64,000 bases of DNA, taken from positions 124,001 through 188,000 of the forward strand of contig NZ_KB849176.1 in assembly GCF_000367925.1 (NCBI RefSeq), read 5' to 3'. The notes beneath the pieces are model-generated. The model did not search any database. It saw only the letters and a program-made list of their open reading frames with translations, and was not told the DNA's origin. The stretch comes from Acinetobacter bohemicus ANC 3994 (GTDB lineage: Bacteria > Pseudomonadota > Gammaproteobacteria > Pseudomonadales > Moraxellaceae). This document shows, in pieces, positions 34,571-44,078 of this stretch. The number at the start of each line of letters is the position of its first letter. Position 1 is the stretch's first letter. The position numbers and the translations under genes are program-made.

Positions 34571-35986
34571 TTACACCTCTTCCTTGACAGTGTGTTGCTC
34601 AAAAGTCACATCTTGCATTTTTAACGCTTTTTTATTTAAGCCATTGAGCATTAAGCGTTGCCATTGACCGTGTTGATTGACATATAAGCCTTCATGGGTA
34701 AATTCACGTCCGGTAATGACGGGTTTAATATTTAAATCCTGCGCATTTTGGGTGGTGCCATATTCCCAAGTGTGATGACCGCGTGAAATATCGCTCCAGC
34801 GTTCAAGACGTGCTTGAAAACCTTTTTGTTGTTCACGGAACTCTACCAAGTCATCAGGCGTTCCTAAACCAGACACATTAAAGAAGTCTTCAAACTGGCG
34901 AATACGGTTACGGCGTGCTTCGGCAGACTCACCTTTAACTCCAATACATTGGCTAATCACTTCTGTTTTGTTCCAAGCTACAGGACGAATAATGCGTAAT
35001 TGCGAACTGATTTGATCCATAAAGAACAGGCTAGGGTACAAATTCAGGTTTCTTAAACGATGCATGGCCCATTCCGCACGTTTTGCCCCATATTTTTCTA
35101 AAAGGTACGGCATAACCGTGCTATAACCCGGACGAACCGTTGGGTTTGGCATATCACTGAATAAAACACTATGACCATTTTTAAAGCTGAACCAGCCATC
35201 ATCTGTTGCTGAATCGCCAGCACCTAATTTACTGTAATCTAATGTGTCAAGGTCTGCGCCTTTGTCGATATTGACTTGCTGACGATGCTGCACTGTAGAC
35301 ACGTAGTTATAGTGCACCGTACTGACGTGGTAACCGTCTAAACCATTTTCATTTTGGAGTTTCCAGTTACCTGCAAAAGTATAGGCGGACTTACCTTGTA
35401 ATACTTCAAGTTCACCTGTTGGAGACTGATCAACCATTAAATCAAGGAAGACTTTTGCATCGCCTAAGAAATCCTCTAAAGAATCTGTCGCCTGACTGTC
35501 TAAACTAACAAATACGAAACCGCGATAACTGGCAATACGACCTTGTTTAAGACCACGTGTGGTTTTATCGAAGTGTTCGCAATATTCACCTGGCGCTTTG
35601 ACTTTAATCAAGCGACCATCTGACTTATAGGTCCAAGCGTGGAATGGACAGGTGAAAGTAGCTTGGTTTCCTTTGCTGACACGTGTCAAGGTTGCACCAC
35701 GGTGCTCACACGCATTGACCATCGCGTGAAGTTCGCCATTACTATCACGGCTGATAATCAGAGGCTGGCGGCCAATTTGAACCGTCACAAAATCGTTATT
35801 ATTTGGAATTTCACTTTCGTGACAGGCATAAATCCAGACTTTTTCAAAGATCTGTTCCATTTCTAAATCGAACAGTTCAGTTTCGGTAAACATATCTCGA
35901 GCAATGCGGTACACACCATCGTGTGGGCGAAAATCAATACAGTTCTTAACGAAGTCTTGCCATTCAGTAATGCTGCGTGAGGTCAT
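34571..35986 (-). CDS. antA: Anthranilate 1,2-dioxygenase large subunit
   Basis: A 471-residue Rieske oxygenase alpha subunit. Rieske ligands are Cys93, His95, Cys113 and His116 (CEHRG, CPFHAW), and the mononuclear iron site lies around NGLDGYHVSTVH (about residue 215-227). With AntB and AntC it converts anthranilate to catechol with loss of CO2 and ammonia. The N-terminus (EWQDFVKNCIDFRPHDGVYRIARDMF) resembles Acinetobacter AntA rather than BenA, so anthranilate is preferred over benzoate as substrate. First gene of antABC-catA, with an AraC-type operator 62-95 bases upstream. Confidence 0.9.
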   Translation of the reverse strand: MTSRSITEWQDFVKNCIDFRPHDGVYRIARDMFTETELFDLEMEQIFEKVWIYACHESEIPNNNDFVTVQIGRQPLIISRDSNGELHAMVNACEHRGATLTRVSKGNQATFTCPFHAWTYKSDGRLIKVKAPGEYCEHFDKTTRGLKQGRIASYRGFVFVSLDSQATDSLEDFLGDAKVFLDLMVDQSPTGELEVLQGKSAYTFAGNWKLQNENGLDGYHVSTVHYNYVSTVQHRQQVNIDKGADLDTLDYSKLGAGDSATDDGWFSFKNGHSVLFSDMPNPTVRPGYSTVMPYLLEKYGAKRAEWAMHRLRNLNLYPSLFFMDQISSQLRIIRPVAWNKTEVISQCIGVKGESAEARRNRIRQFEDFFNVSGLGTPDDLVEFREQQKGFQARLERWSDISRGHHTWEYGTTQNAQDLNIKPVITGREFTHEGLYVNQHGQWQRLMLNGLNKKALKMQDVTFEQHTVKEEV

Positions 35987-36047
35987 TGTTGTATCCTCTA
36001 GTCCATTAGGGTATTTCCCTCATTGAAGCGAAATTCATCCTACACAG

Positions 36048-36081
36048 CTATCCGAATCCTCCAGATCTTTATCCATTTTTT
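36048..36081 (-). promoter_or_regulatory. AraC-type direct-repeat operator upstream of antA
   Basis: Minus strand: AAAAAATGGAT at 36081-36071, then TGGA in the middle, then CGGATAG ending at 36048. The two GGAT words are 21 bases apart. The near edge is 62 bases from the antA ATG, where an activator would contact RNA polymerase. It is the counterpart of the site upstream of the porin. Confidence 0.65.
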
Positions 36082-36380
36082 AAGGTACGAAATACTTTTT
36101 TAATTTTTTAAAGCTGATGATGCACATAAGTTGATTTCTCAAAGTATTGATCTAGTTGTAAAGAAAGAAGAAGAAAGGTTAGCAGTGTTGGAAGAACATG
36201 GTGTTGCACTTCAAATGCTAATCTAAGACTTTAACTTTTAAATGTTTGTGCAACAAAGCAGTGCTTTGTTCTTGCTCATATGGACGATTAAACCGTGCAA
36301 AAGCAAAATGATTAAATTGATATAAGCTTAATGATATTGATGAGTATCGAATATTTTTATCATGATTATTTGTATAGGCT

Positions 36381-36390
36381 TGTATATACA
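36381..36390. promoter_or_regulatory. HutC operator upstream of hutC
   Basis: TGTATATACA within TTGTATATACAA (36380-36391), a perfect palindrome 55 bases before hutC, with a partial copy TTTGTATAGG directly to its left. The same ten-base core precedes hutU at 37934. The remainder of the 35987-36445 gap holds the antA operator and no gene. Confidence 0.7.
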
Positions 36391-36445
36391 AATAATATCG
36401 ACTCAAGATACAATGATTTAGAATATTTTGTATGAGTTTTAGCCA

Positions 36446-37198
36446 ATGTCAAGAGCGTCAAAGCACAATGATCTAGACTTATCTCTAGAAGAAGATAGTC
36501 CTGTTCCTTTGTATTTGCGCGTGAAACAAATGATTTCACAAAAAATTTATGAAGGAACATGGACTGTAAATAAAAAAATTCCTTCAGAAAGTGAATTGGT
36601 CAATTTACTGGGCTGTAGTCGCATGACCGTGAATCGTGCATTACGTGAACTCACCAGTGAAGGTTTATTGGTTCGCATACAGGGTGTCGGGTCCTTTGTG
36701 GCCGAAGGACAAGGTCGTACAGCATTATTTCATGTGAATAATATTGCAGAAGAAATTATTGCGAGAAATCATAAACATGATGCTGAAGTATTGGTACTTG
36801 AACAAATTCGAGCCAATGCAGAACAAAGTCGTTTAATGCACATTCGAGAAGGGCAACGCTTATTTCACTCGATCATCGTACATTATGAAAATGATGTGCC
36901 TGTGCAAATCGAAGACCGTTTAGTTGATCCTGTACTGATTCCAGATTATTTGGCACAAGATTTTAAAACCATCACGCCTAATGCTTATTTAATGTCAAAA
37001 GCACCTGTCACTGAAGGTGAGCATGTGGTTACTGCGATTCTCGCTTCGGCACAAGAATGTAAATGGCTAAAAATAAATAAAACAGAACCTTGTTTATTGA
37101 TTCGTCGCAGAACATGGTCCAATAAACAACTCATTTCGAGTGCAAGGCTCATTTATCCGGGTAGTCGCTATTATTTGGAAGGTAAATTTACCCAATGA
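36446..37198 (+). CDS. hutC: Histidine utilisation repressor
   Basis: A 250-residue GntR-family (HutC subfamily) repressor. The N-terminal winged HTH reads PLYLRVKQMISQKIYEGTWTVNKKIPSESELVNLLGCSRMTVNRALREL, and the C-terminal UTRA effector domain (about 95-245) binds urocanate. It should repress hutUHTIG and itself through the TGTATATACA sites at 36381 and 37934. It overlaps hutD by 4 bases. Confidence 0.95.
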   Translation: MSRASKHNDLDLSLEEDSPVPLYLRVKQMISQKIYEGTWTVNKKIPSESELVNLLGCSRMTVNRALRELTSEGLLVRIQGVGSFVAEGQGRTALFHVNNIAEEIIARNHKHDAEVLVLEQIRANAEQSRLMHIREGQRLFHSIIVHYENDVPVQIEDRLVDPVLIPDYLAQDFKTITPNAYLMSKAPVTEGEHVVTAILASAQECKWLKINKTEPCLLIRRRTWSNKQLISSARLIYPGSRYYLEGKFTQ

Positions 37199-37776
37199 TT
37201 GCGCTTTTAAAAGCCAGCCATTACAAAAAAATGCGATGGAAAAATGGTGAAGGCTATACGCTTGAGATTGCCCGTAGTGTGGGTGAAAGCTTAGATGCGT
37301 TTGATTGGCGGATTTCGATGGCCGATGTGAAAACATCAGGTGATTTTTCCAAGTTTAATGGGATGAATCGCTTTTTGACGGTATTGGAAGGTCAAGGTAT
37401 TTCATTGTGTATAGATCATGCTGTTAAGCATTTAAAGACATTGCAGTCCGTTGAGTTTAGTGGGGACAGTGTGGTCAGCTGTGAATTGCTGGCAGGACAC
37501 ATTCGAGATTTTAATTTGATTTATAATCCGAAAAAGTTTTATGCACAATATCAGTGGATTTTCTCTCCAGAAGTGTCAGAAATACCCATATCATCTGACT
37601 TGATCTTTATTTTTAATCAGAGTGTTGGAGCTTTAGTGATCGAAATTGATCAACAGACTTTTCATTTGCAACATCAGGACAGCCTTAAACTCGAAAATGA
37701 AAAATCATTGCAAGCAATCATTTTAAATCAGCAATTTTTAAAGCAAGCTTGTCTTATACAACTCACAAAAATCTAA
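37195..37776 (+). CDS. hutD: HutD family protein
   Basis: A 193-residue cupin-like protein of the HutD/Ves family (MRWKNGEGYTLEIARS, FDWRISMADVKTSGDFSKFNGMNRFLTVLEGQG). HutD is conserved in hut clusters and in Pseudomonas sets an upper limit on hut expression, perhaps by binding formylglutamate. It is coupled to hutC by a 4-base overlap and closed by a strong terminator, so hutCD is its own unit, separate from hutUHTIG. Confidence 0.9.
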   Translation: MIALLKASHYKKMRWKNGEGYTLEIARSVGESLDAFDWRISMADVKTSGDFSKFNGMNRFLTVLEGQGISLCIDHAVKHLKTLQSVEFSGDSVVSCELLAGHIRDFNLIYNPKKFYAQYQWIFSPEVSEIPISSDLIFIFNQSVGALVIEIDQQTFHLQHQDSLKLENEKSLQAIILNQQFLKQACLIQLTKI

Positions 37777-37794
37777 ATTTTATTGATTTTACTT

Positions 37795-37829
37795 AAACGC
37801 ATACAACCTGAGGTTGTCTGCGTTTTTTT
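37795..37829 (+). terminator. Terminator of hutCD
   Basis: AAACGCA and TGCGTTT surround an inner ACAACC/GGTTGT stem, followed by further T residues. Confidence 0.85.
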
Positions 37830-37933
37830 GTTTTTACGAAAAATAAATTTATATATTTTATATGCTTATAAATTTTTTTAAAAATAATTAGAAAAGCATC
37901 TTTTCAATATTAAAGATTTGTGTAGTATATGGA

Positions 37934-37943
37934 TGTATATACA
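37934..37943. promoter_or_regulatory. HutC operator upstream of hutU
   Basis: TGTATATACA in the context GGATGTATATACAAG, about 70 bases before the hutU start, identical in core to the hutC-proximal site. A diverged ACTATACAG half lies at 37956-37964. Confidence 0.7.
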
Positions 37944-38013
37944 AGTTGGTACATTACTATACAGTGAATGCAGTTTAATTTGCTGGCTTAAACTCAAAGG
38001 AAGGAGTCCTATT

Positions 38014-39690
38014 GTGACAACAACGACAACAAAATTTCGTGATGTAGAAATTCGCGCACCTCGTGGTACAAAGCTCAATGCAAAAAGTTGGTTGACTGAA
38101 GCTCCACTGCGTATGTTGATGAATAATCTTGATCCTGATGTCGCAGAGAATCCAAAAGAACTTGTGGTTTACGGTGGTATTGGTCGTGCTGCACGTAACT
38201 GGGAATGTTATGACAAAATTGTTGAAACGCTTAAAACTTTAGAAAATGATGAAACTTTATTGGTTCAATCTGGTAAGCCAGTGGGTGTTTTCAAAACCCA
38301 TAAAGATGCGCCACGTGTTCTTATTGCCAATTCAAACTTAGTTCCACATTGGGCAAATTGGAAACATTTTAACGAGCTAGATGCCAAAGGCTTGGCAATG
38401 TACGGTCAAATGACCGCAGGTTCTTGGATTTATATTGGTAGCCAAGGCATTGTACAAGGAACTTACGAAACTTTTGTAGAAGCTGGTCGTCAACATTTCA
38501 ATGGTGATTTAACGGGTCGTTGGGTGTTAACTGCTGGTTTAGGCGGTATGGGTGGCGCTCAACCTTTAGCTGCAACACTTGCAGGTGCATGTTCACTCAA
38601 TATTGAATGCCAACAAACCAGTATCGATTTCCGTTTACGTACCCGTTATGTCGATGAACAAGCTATTGATTTAGATGATGCTTTAGCGCGTATTGAAAAA
38701 TATACCAAACAAGGCAAGGCGGTTTCGATCGCACTGCATGGCAATGCCGCTGAAATTTTACCTGAGTTGGTTCGTCGTGGTGTACATCCAGACATGGTGA
38801 CGGATCAAACCAGTGCACATGATCCACTCAATGGCTATTTACCAATTGGTTGGACATGGGACGAATACCGTACTCGTGCCAAAACTGAGCCAGAAGTAGT
38901 TGTAAAAGCGGCTAAACAATCGATGGCAAAGCATGTTCAGGCGATGCTGGATTTCCAAAAAATGGGTGTCCCAACTTTTGACTATGGTAACAATATCCGT
39001 CAAATGGCGCAGGAAGAAGGCGTAGAAAACGCATTTGATTTCCCTGGTTTTGTACCTGCCTATATCCGTCCATTATTCTGTCGTGGTATCGGTCCATTCC
39101 GTTGGGTTGCACTTTCTGGTGATCCCGAAGATATCTACAAAACAGATGCGAAAGTCAAAGAATTGATTCCAGATGATGAACATTTACATCGCTGGTTAGA
39201 CATGGCACGTGAACGGATTAGCTTCCAAGGCCTACCTGCACGTATTTGCTGGGTCGGCTTAGGCTTACGTGCAAAATTAGGTCTGGCATTTAACGAAATG
39301 GTACGTAGCGGTGAGCTTTCAGCGCCAATCGTGATTGGTCGTGATCATTTAGACTCAGGTTCAGTGGCAAGTCCAAACCGTGAAACAGAAGCAATGCAAG
39401 ATGGCTCAGATGCAGTTTCTGACTGGCCATTACTCAATGCTTTGCTTAATACAGCAGGTGGTGCGACTTGGGTGTCATTACATCATGGTGGTGGCGTAGG
39501 GATGGGCTTCTCTCAACATTCAGGTGTAGTGATCGTGTGTGATGGTACAGATGAAGCTGCCGCACGTATTGCACGTGTACTGACCAATGACCCTGCAACA
39601 GGGGTAATGCGTCATGCCGATGCAGGTTATGACATCGCGATTGACTGTGCTAAAGAGCAAGGCTTGAACTTGCCGATGATCACGCAATAA
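38014..39690 (+). CDS. hutU: Urocanate hydratase (urocanase)
   Basis: 558 residues from a GTG at 38014 (TTTTTKFRDVEIRAPRGTK), with AAGGAAGGAG ending 8 bases upstream and the usual urocanase N-terminus. It adds water to urocanate to give imidazolone propionate, using tightly bound NAD+ as an electrophile. The NAD-binding loop TAGLGGMGGAQPLAATLAG and the LHHGGGVGMGFSQH segment near the C-terminus are conserved. First gene of hutUHTIG. Confidence 0.96.
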   Translation: MTTTTTKFRDVEIRAPRGTKLNAKSWLTEAPLRMLMNNLDPDVAENPKELVVYGGIGRAARNWECYDKIVETLKTLENDETLLVQSGKPVGVFKTHKDAPRVLIANSNLVPHWANWKHFNELDAKGLAMYGQMTAGSWIYIGSQGIVQGTYETFVEAGRQHFNGDLTGRWVLTAGLGGMGGAQPLAATLAGACSLNIECQQTSIDFRLRTRYVDEQAIDLDDALARIEKYTKQGKAVSIALHGNAAEILPELVRRGVHPDMVTDQTSAHDPLNGYLPIGWTWDEYRTRAKTEPEVVVKAAKQSMAKHVQAMLDFQKMGVPTFDYGNNIRQMAQEEGVENAFDFPGFVPAYIRPLFCRGIGPFRWVALSGDPEDIYKTDAKVKELIPDDEHLHRWLDMARERISFQGLPARICWVGLGLRAKLGLAFNEMVRSGELSAPIVIGRDHLDSGSVASPNRETEAMQDGSDAVSDWPLLNALLNTAGGATWVSLHHGGGVGMGFSQHSGVVIVCDGTDEAAARIARVLTNDPATGVMRHADAGYDIAIDCAKEQGLNLPMITQ

Positions 39691-39773
39691 ACAGACAAGG
39701 ACATTACGATGCTTTTTGCAATTGTGTAAGCAGCATCGTAAGAGAACAATATAGCGCAAAACAGGACGTCAAA

Positions 39774-41312
39774 ATGGAACTTTTAATTCAACCAGGCAAG
39801 CTCACACTCGCAGATCTTCGCCAAGCATATTTAAATCCAATCAAAGTTAAACTGGATGACAGTGCTTATGCTGGCATCAATGCAAGTGTTGCATGTGTCG
39901 AAAAAATTGTGAATGAAGGGCGTACAGCTTACGGTATCAATACTGGTTTTGGCTTACTCGCTTCAACTAAAATTGCCCCTGAAGATTTAGAACAGCTACA
40001 ACGCTCATTGGTACTTTCTCATGCTGCTGGTGTGGGCGTACCTTTAGATGATGCGATGGTTCGCTTAATTATGTTGTTAAAAGCCAATAGTTTGGCACGT
40101 GGTTTTTCTGGTATCCGTCTTAAAGTGATTAATGCAATCATTGCCTTGATCAATGCAGAAGTCTATCCGCATATTCCATTAAAAGGTTCAGTGGGTGCTT
40201 CAGGCGACTTAGCACCACTTGCACATATGTCTTTGGTTTTATTGGGTGAAAGTAAAGCACGCTACAAAGGTGAGTGGCTACCTGCTGTTGAAGCATTAAA
40301 AATCGCAGGCTTAGAGCCAATTTCTTTAGCGGCGAAAGAAGGTTTGGCGCTTTTAAATGGTACACAGGTTTCAACAGCCTATGCATTACGTGGTCTATTT
40401 GAAGCAGAAGATTTATTTGCTGCGGCAACCGTGTGTGGTGGGTTAAGCGTTGAAGCTATGCTCGGTTCACGCGCACCATTTGATGCACGTGTCCATGAAG
40501 TTCGTGGTCAGCGTGGTCAAATTGATGTTGCCGCTGCATATCGTGACTTATTGACTGAATCAAGTGAAATCGCACATTCACATGAGGATTGTAGCAAGGT
40601 TCAAGACCCGTACTCATTGCGTTGCCAACCTCAAGTCATGGGTGCTTGTTTAACGCAAATTCGTCAAGCGGCAGACGTTCTAGAAATTGAATCAAACGCA
40701 GTTTCAGATAACCCATTGGTCTTTGCTGCCGAAGGTGACGTCATCTCTGGCGGTAACTTCCATGCTGAGCCTGTAGCAATGGCAGCGGATAATTTGGCAT
40801 TGGCGATTGCTGAAATTGGTTCACTGTCTGAACGCCGTATTTCGATGATGATGGACCGTCATATGTCCCAGTTGCCACCATTCTTGGTTGCCAATGGTGG
40901 TATTAACTCAGGCTTTATGATTGCTCAAGTCACGGCTGCTGCCTTAGCCAGTGACAATAAAGCACTTGCACATCCTGCCAGTGTTGATAGTTTACCGACC
41001 TCTGCCAATCAGGAAGACCATGTTTCTATGGCACCGAATGCAGGAAAACGCTTGTGGTATATGGCTGACAACGTCCGCGGCATTCTTGCAGTTGAGTGGT
41101 TAGGTGCATGTCAGGGTCTTGATTTCCGTGAAGGTTTGAAGAGTTCTCCAAAACTTGAGCGTGCACGTAAAATGCTACGTGATCAAGTGCCTTATTACAG
41201 TGAAGATCGTTTCTTTGCACCCGATATTGAGCAAGCAAGTGAATTGCTCGCGAGTGGTTGCTTGAACGAATTACTGATTCCAAAGCTATTACCGAGCTTG
41301 TCTAACGTGTGA
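39774..41312 (+). CDS. hutH: Histidine ammonia-lyase
   Basis: A 512-residue enzyme that deaminates histidine to urocanate. Its electrophilic MIO cofactor forms from Ala142-Ser143-Gly144 in GSVGASGDLAPLAH. The YGINTGFG and QDPYSLRCQPQVMG segments of the active site are intact. It lies 83 bases after hutU in the same operon. Cytoplasmic homotetramer by family. Confidence 0.97.
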   Translation: MELLIQPGKLTLADLRQAYLNPIKVKLDDSAYAGINASVACVEKIVNEGRTAYGINTGFGLLASTKIAPEDLEQLQRSLVLSHAAGVGVPLDDAMVRLIMLLKANSLARGFSGIRLKVINAIIALINAEVYPHIPLKGSVGASGDLAPLAHMSLVLLGESKARYKGEWLPAVEALKIAGLEPISLAAKEGLALLNGTQVSTAYALRGLFEAEDLFAAATVCGGLSVEAMLGSRAPFDARVHEVRGQRGQIDVAAAYRDLLTESSEIAHSHEDCSKVQDPYSLRCQPQVMGACLTQIRQAADVLEIESNAVSDNPLVFAAEGDVISGGNFHAEPVAMAADNLALAIAEIGSLSERRISMMMDRHMSQLPPFLVANGGINSGFMIAQVTAAALASDNKALAHPASVDSLPTSANQEDHVSMAPNAGKRLWYMADNVRGILAVEWLGACQGLDFREGLKSSPKLERARKMLRDQVPYYSEDRFFAPDIEQASELLASGCLNELLIPKLLPSLSNV

Positions 41313-41376
41313 TCAATAAAACGGTCACATGGAGTGACCGAATCTAACTAAATTTCCTCAAGGATTGGAGATTATA

Positions 41377-42789
41377 ATGTCACAACACTCCACATTACAG
41401 CGGGGGTTAAACACCCGTCATATCCGCTTTTTGGCATTAGGTTCAGCCATAGGAACAGGACTTTTTTATGGTTCTGCAACGGCAATTAAAATGGCAGGTC
41501 CGTCTGTTTTAATTGCTTATATGGTTGCAGGGATTGCAATTTATATTGTGATGCGAGCATTAGGGGAAATGGCTGTTCATAACCCCGTATCTGGTTCTTT
41601 TAGTGAATACGCTTCGAATTATCTTGGCCCTTTAGCTGGTTTTACCACAGGTTGGACCTACGTCTTTGAAATGATCATTGTCGCCTTGGCTGACGTGACC
41701 GCTTTCGGTATCTATATGGGGTTCTGGTATCCCGATGTGCCCCGATGGATCTGGATTTTATCGCTGATTATGTTCTTAGGGGCAATTAACCTGATCCACG
41801 TTAAAGTCTTTGGTGAAGTCGAGTTCTGGCTATCTATCATCAAGGTCAGCGCTATTGTTGCCATGATTTTGGGTGGTTTTGGTCTGATGTTCTATGGCTT
41901 CAATGCAGATCACACTGGTTTTGTACCTGGTATTCAAAACCTATGGATTCATGAAGGTTTTATGCCGAATGGGATTATGGGTTTAGTTGCCTGTTTATCT
42001 GTGGTGGTGTTTGCATTCGGTGGCATCGAAATCATTGGGATCACGGCGGGTGAATCACAAGATCCAAAAACGTCGATTCCGCGTGCGATTAATGCGGTTC
42101 CTGTACGGATCTTACTTTTTTATATTCTGACAATTTTTGTATTGATGTCGATTTTCCCATGGAATCAAATTGGTAGCCAAGGCAGTCCCTTTGTACAAAT
42201 TTTTGAAAATCTAGGGATTAAATCTGCTGCAACTGTTTTAAATATTGTGGTGATTACGGCTGCGATTTCCGCGATCAATAGTGATGTCTTTGGTGCAGGA
42301 CGTATGCTGTATGGTATGTCCAAGCATAAACAAGCACCTCAAGTTTTCCAAAAGCTCTCTAAAAATGGTGTGCCTTGGATGACTGTCTTAGTAATGGCAG
42401 GTGTGTTACTTGTCGGCGTCGTGCTTAACTATCTGATTCCTGAAAATGTATTTCTTATCATCGCTTCAATTGCAACATTTGCAACGGTTTGGGTGTGGTT
42501 GATGATCTTACTTTCTCAAGTGGGTATGCGCCGTAAACTGTCTAAATCAGAAATTAAAGCACTCGATTTCCCTGTGATTGGCTGGCCTTATGCACCTGCA
42601 TTCGCCATTGTATTTATGCTGTTTATTTTAGCCATGATGGGATATTTCCCAGACTCACGACCTGCACTTTATGTCGGTATAACATGGTTAGTTTTACTTT
42701 GGATTGCTTACACGATATGGGTCAAGCCTAAGCAAAACTCAGTAAAAGAAAAACAAGATCTTCAACAAAACATCGAAATGGAAAGCTGA
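41377..42789 (+). CDS. hutT: Histidine permease, amino acid-polyamine-organocation family
   Basis: 470 residues from the ATG at 41377 (MSQHSTLQRG), with GGAG six bases upstream. It has 12 predicted transmembrane helices and the amino-acid permease signature RHIRFLALGSAIGTGLFYGSATAIKMAGPS in helix 1 (given here as positions about 14-44). By its place between hutH and hutI it should import histidine (HutT/ProY-like) rather than proline. Inner membrane. Confidence 0.88.
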   Translation: MSQHSTLQRGLNTRHIRFLALGSAIGTGLFYGSATAIKMAGPSVLIAYMVAGIAIYIVMRALGEMAVHNPVSGSFSEYASNYLGPLAGFTTGWTYVFEMIIVALADVTAFGIYMGFWYPDVPRWIWILSLIMFLGAINLIHVKVFGEVEFWLSIIKVSAIVAMILGGFGLMFYGFNADHTGFVPGIQNLWIHEGFMPNGIMGLVACLSVVVFAFGGIEIIGITAGESQDPKTSIPRAINAVPVRILLFYILTIFVLMSIFPWNQIGSQGSPFVQIFENLGIKSAATVLNIVVITAAISAINSDVFGAGRMLYGMSKHKQAPQVFQKLSKNGVPWMTVLVMAGVLLVGVVLNYLIPENVFLIIASIATFATVWVWLMILLSQVGMRRKLSKSEIKALDFPVIGWPYAPAFAIVFMLFILAMMGYFPDSRPALYVGITWLVLLWIAYTIWVKPKQNSVKEKQDLQQNIEMES

Positions 42790-42841
42790 TACTGAAGCTG
42801 CCCAAGCGTGATTCAAGCATGGGCAGCACGAGGAAATGTCA

Positions 42842-44047
42842 ATGAAAAAACTTTGGACAAACTGTCATATTGCCACCATGCAAGATGGGCAATATTCCAG
42901 TATTGAACAGGCTGCAATCGTTACTTTCGCACAGCGTATTCACTGGATTGGCGCAGAAAAAGATGTTCCTGTAGATGACTATGCTGAGACCATTGACCTC
43001 AATGGCGCATGGGTGACTCCCGGTTTGATTGATTGTCATACCCATAGTGTATTTGGCGGAAATCGGAGTGTTGAGTTTGAAAAACGCTTACAAGGTGTCA
43101 GCTATGCTGAGATCGCGGCAAGTGGCGGTGGGATTGCCAGTACGGTTCGTGCCACGCGTGAAGCCAGTGAAGAACAACTGCTTGCATCGGCCTTAAAACG
43201 AATTCGTTGTTTACTTAAAGATGGTGTCACCACCATTGAAATTAAGTCAGGTTATGGTTTGGACTATGTCAATGAACGGAAAATGCTCCGTGTCATTCGG
43301 AAAATTGCAGACACATTACCAATGACAGTACGTGCTACTTGCTTGGCTGCGCATGCTTTACCACCTGAGTATCAAGATCAAAGTGATGCTTATATTGAGC
43401 ATATCTGTACGGAGATGTTACCCAAACTGCATCAAGAAGGTTTAGTCGATGCAGTCGATGCTTTCTGTGAGCACTTGGCATTTTCTCCTGCGCAAGTTGA
43501 ACGTGTTTTTAAAGCAGCTCAAGCATTAAACCTACCCGTTAAACTACATGCAGAACAATTGTCTGCACAGGGTGGTTCAAGTTTGGCAGCGCGTTACCAT
43601 GCATTATCCGCAGATCATTTGGAGTTTATGACCGAGGATGATGCCAAAGCCATGGCCACTTCAGGCACAGTTGCGGTGTTATTGCCAGGTGCATTTTATT
43701 TCTTGAGAGAAACCAAATATCCGCCATTAGACAGTTTGCATCAACAGGGTGTACGTATCGCATTATCCAGTGATTTAAATCCGGGAACATCTCCAGCTTT
43801 ATCTTTACGTTTGATGATGAATATGGGCAGTACTTTATTCCGTTTAACGCCTGAACAAACGCTGGCAGCTGTAACAATTCATGCCGCATATGCACTGGGT
43901 TTGCAAGACACACACGGTAGTTTAGAGCAGGGTAAAGTTGCTGATTTTATTGCGTGGGATATTGAGCATCCTTCGGAAATTGTCTATTGGTTGGGCGGTG
44001 ATTTACCGAAGCGAATCATTCAGCATGGCACCGAAATTTCGATCTAG
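42842..44047 (+). CDS. hutI: Imidazolonepropionase
   Basis: 401 residues from the ATG at 42842, preferred over the ATG at 42836 because GAGGAA is too close to the latter. An amidohydrolase that opens imidazolone propionate to formiminoglutamate. Metal ligands: the HTH of DCHTHSVFGG (about residue 73-75), His in LHAEQLSAQGG, and Asp in SSDLNPGTSPAL. Cytoplasmic, third-step enzyme of the pathway. Confidence 0.95.
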   Translation: MKKLWTNCHIATMQDGQYSSIEQAAIVTFAQRIHWIGAEKDVPVDDYAETIDLNGAWVTPGLIDCHTHSVFGGNRSVEFEKRLQGVSYAEIAASGGGIASTVRATREASEEQLLASALKRIRCLLKDGVTTIEIKSGYGLDYVNERKMLRVIRKIADTLPMTVRATCLAAHALPPEYQDQSDAYIEHICTEMLPKLHQEGLVDAVDAFCEHLAFSPAQVERVFKAAQALNLPVKLHAEQLSAQGGSSLAARYHALSADHLEFMTEDDAKAMATSGTVAVLLPGAFYFLRETKYPPLDSLHQQGVRIALSSDLNPGTSPALSLRLMMNMGSTLFRLTPEQTLAAVTIHAAYALGLQDTHGSLEQGKVADFIAWDIEHPSEIVYWLGGDLPKRIIQHGTEISI

Positions 44048-44078
44048 GCTCAAGACTAATTTTTAAAGAGTTGTATTC

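Noticed and set aside
34571..35986. Benzoate dioxygenase (benA) instead of antA
   Set aside because: The N-terminal and mid-protein sequence follows Acinetobacter AntA, and the neighbouring subunits and the absence of a benD dehydrogenase fit anthranilate dioxygenase.
37918..38013. N-terminal extension of hutU
   Set aside because: It has a TTG start, no ribosome-binding site and overlaps the HutC operator. The family start lies at the GTG at 38014.
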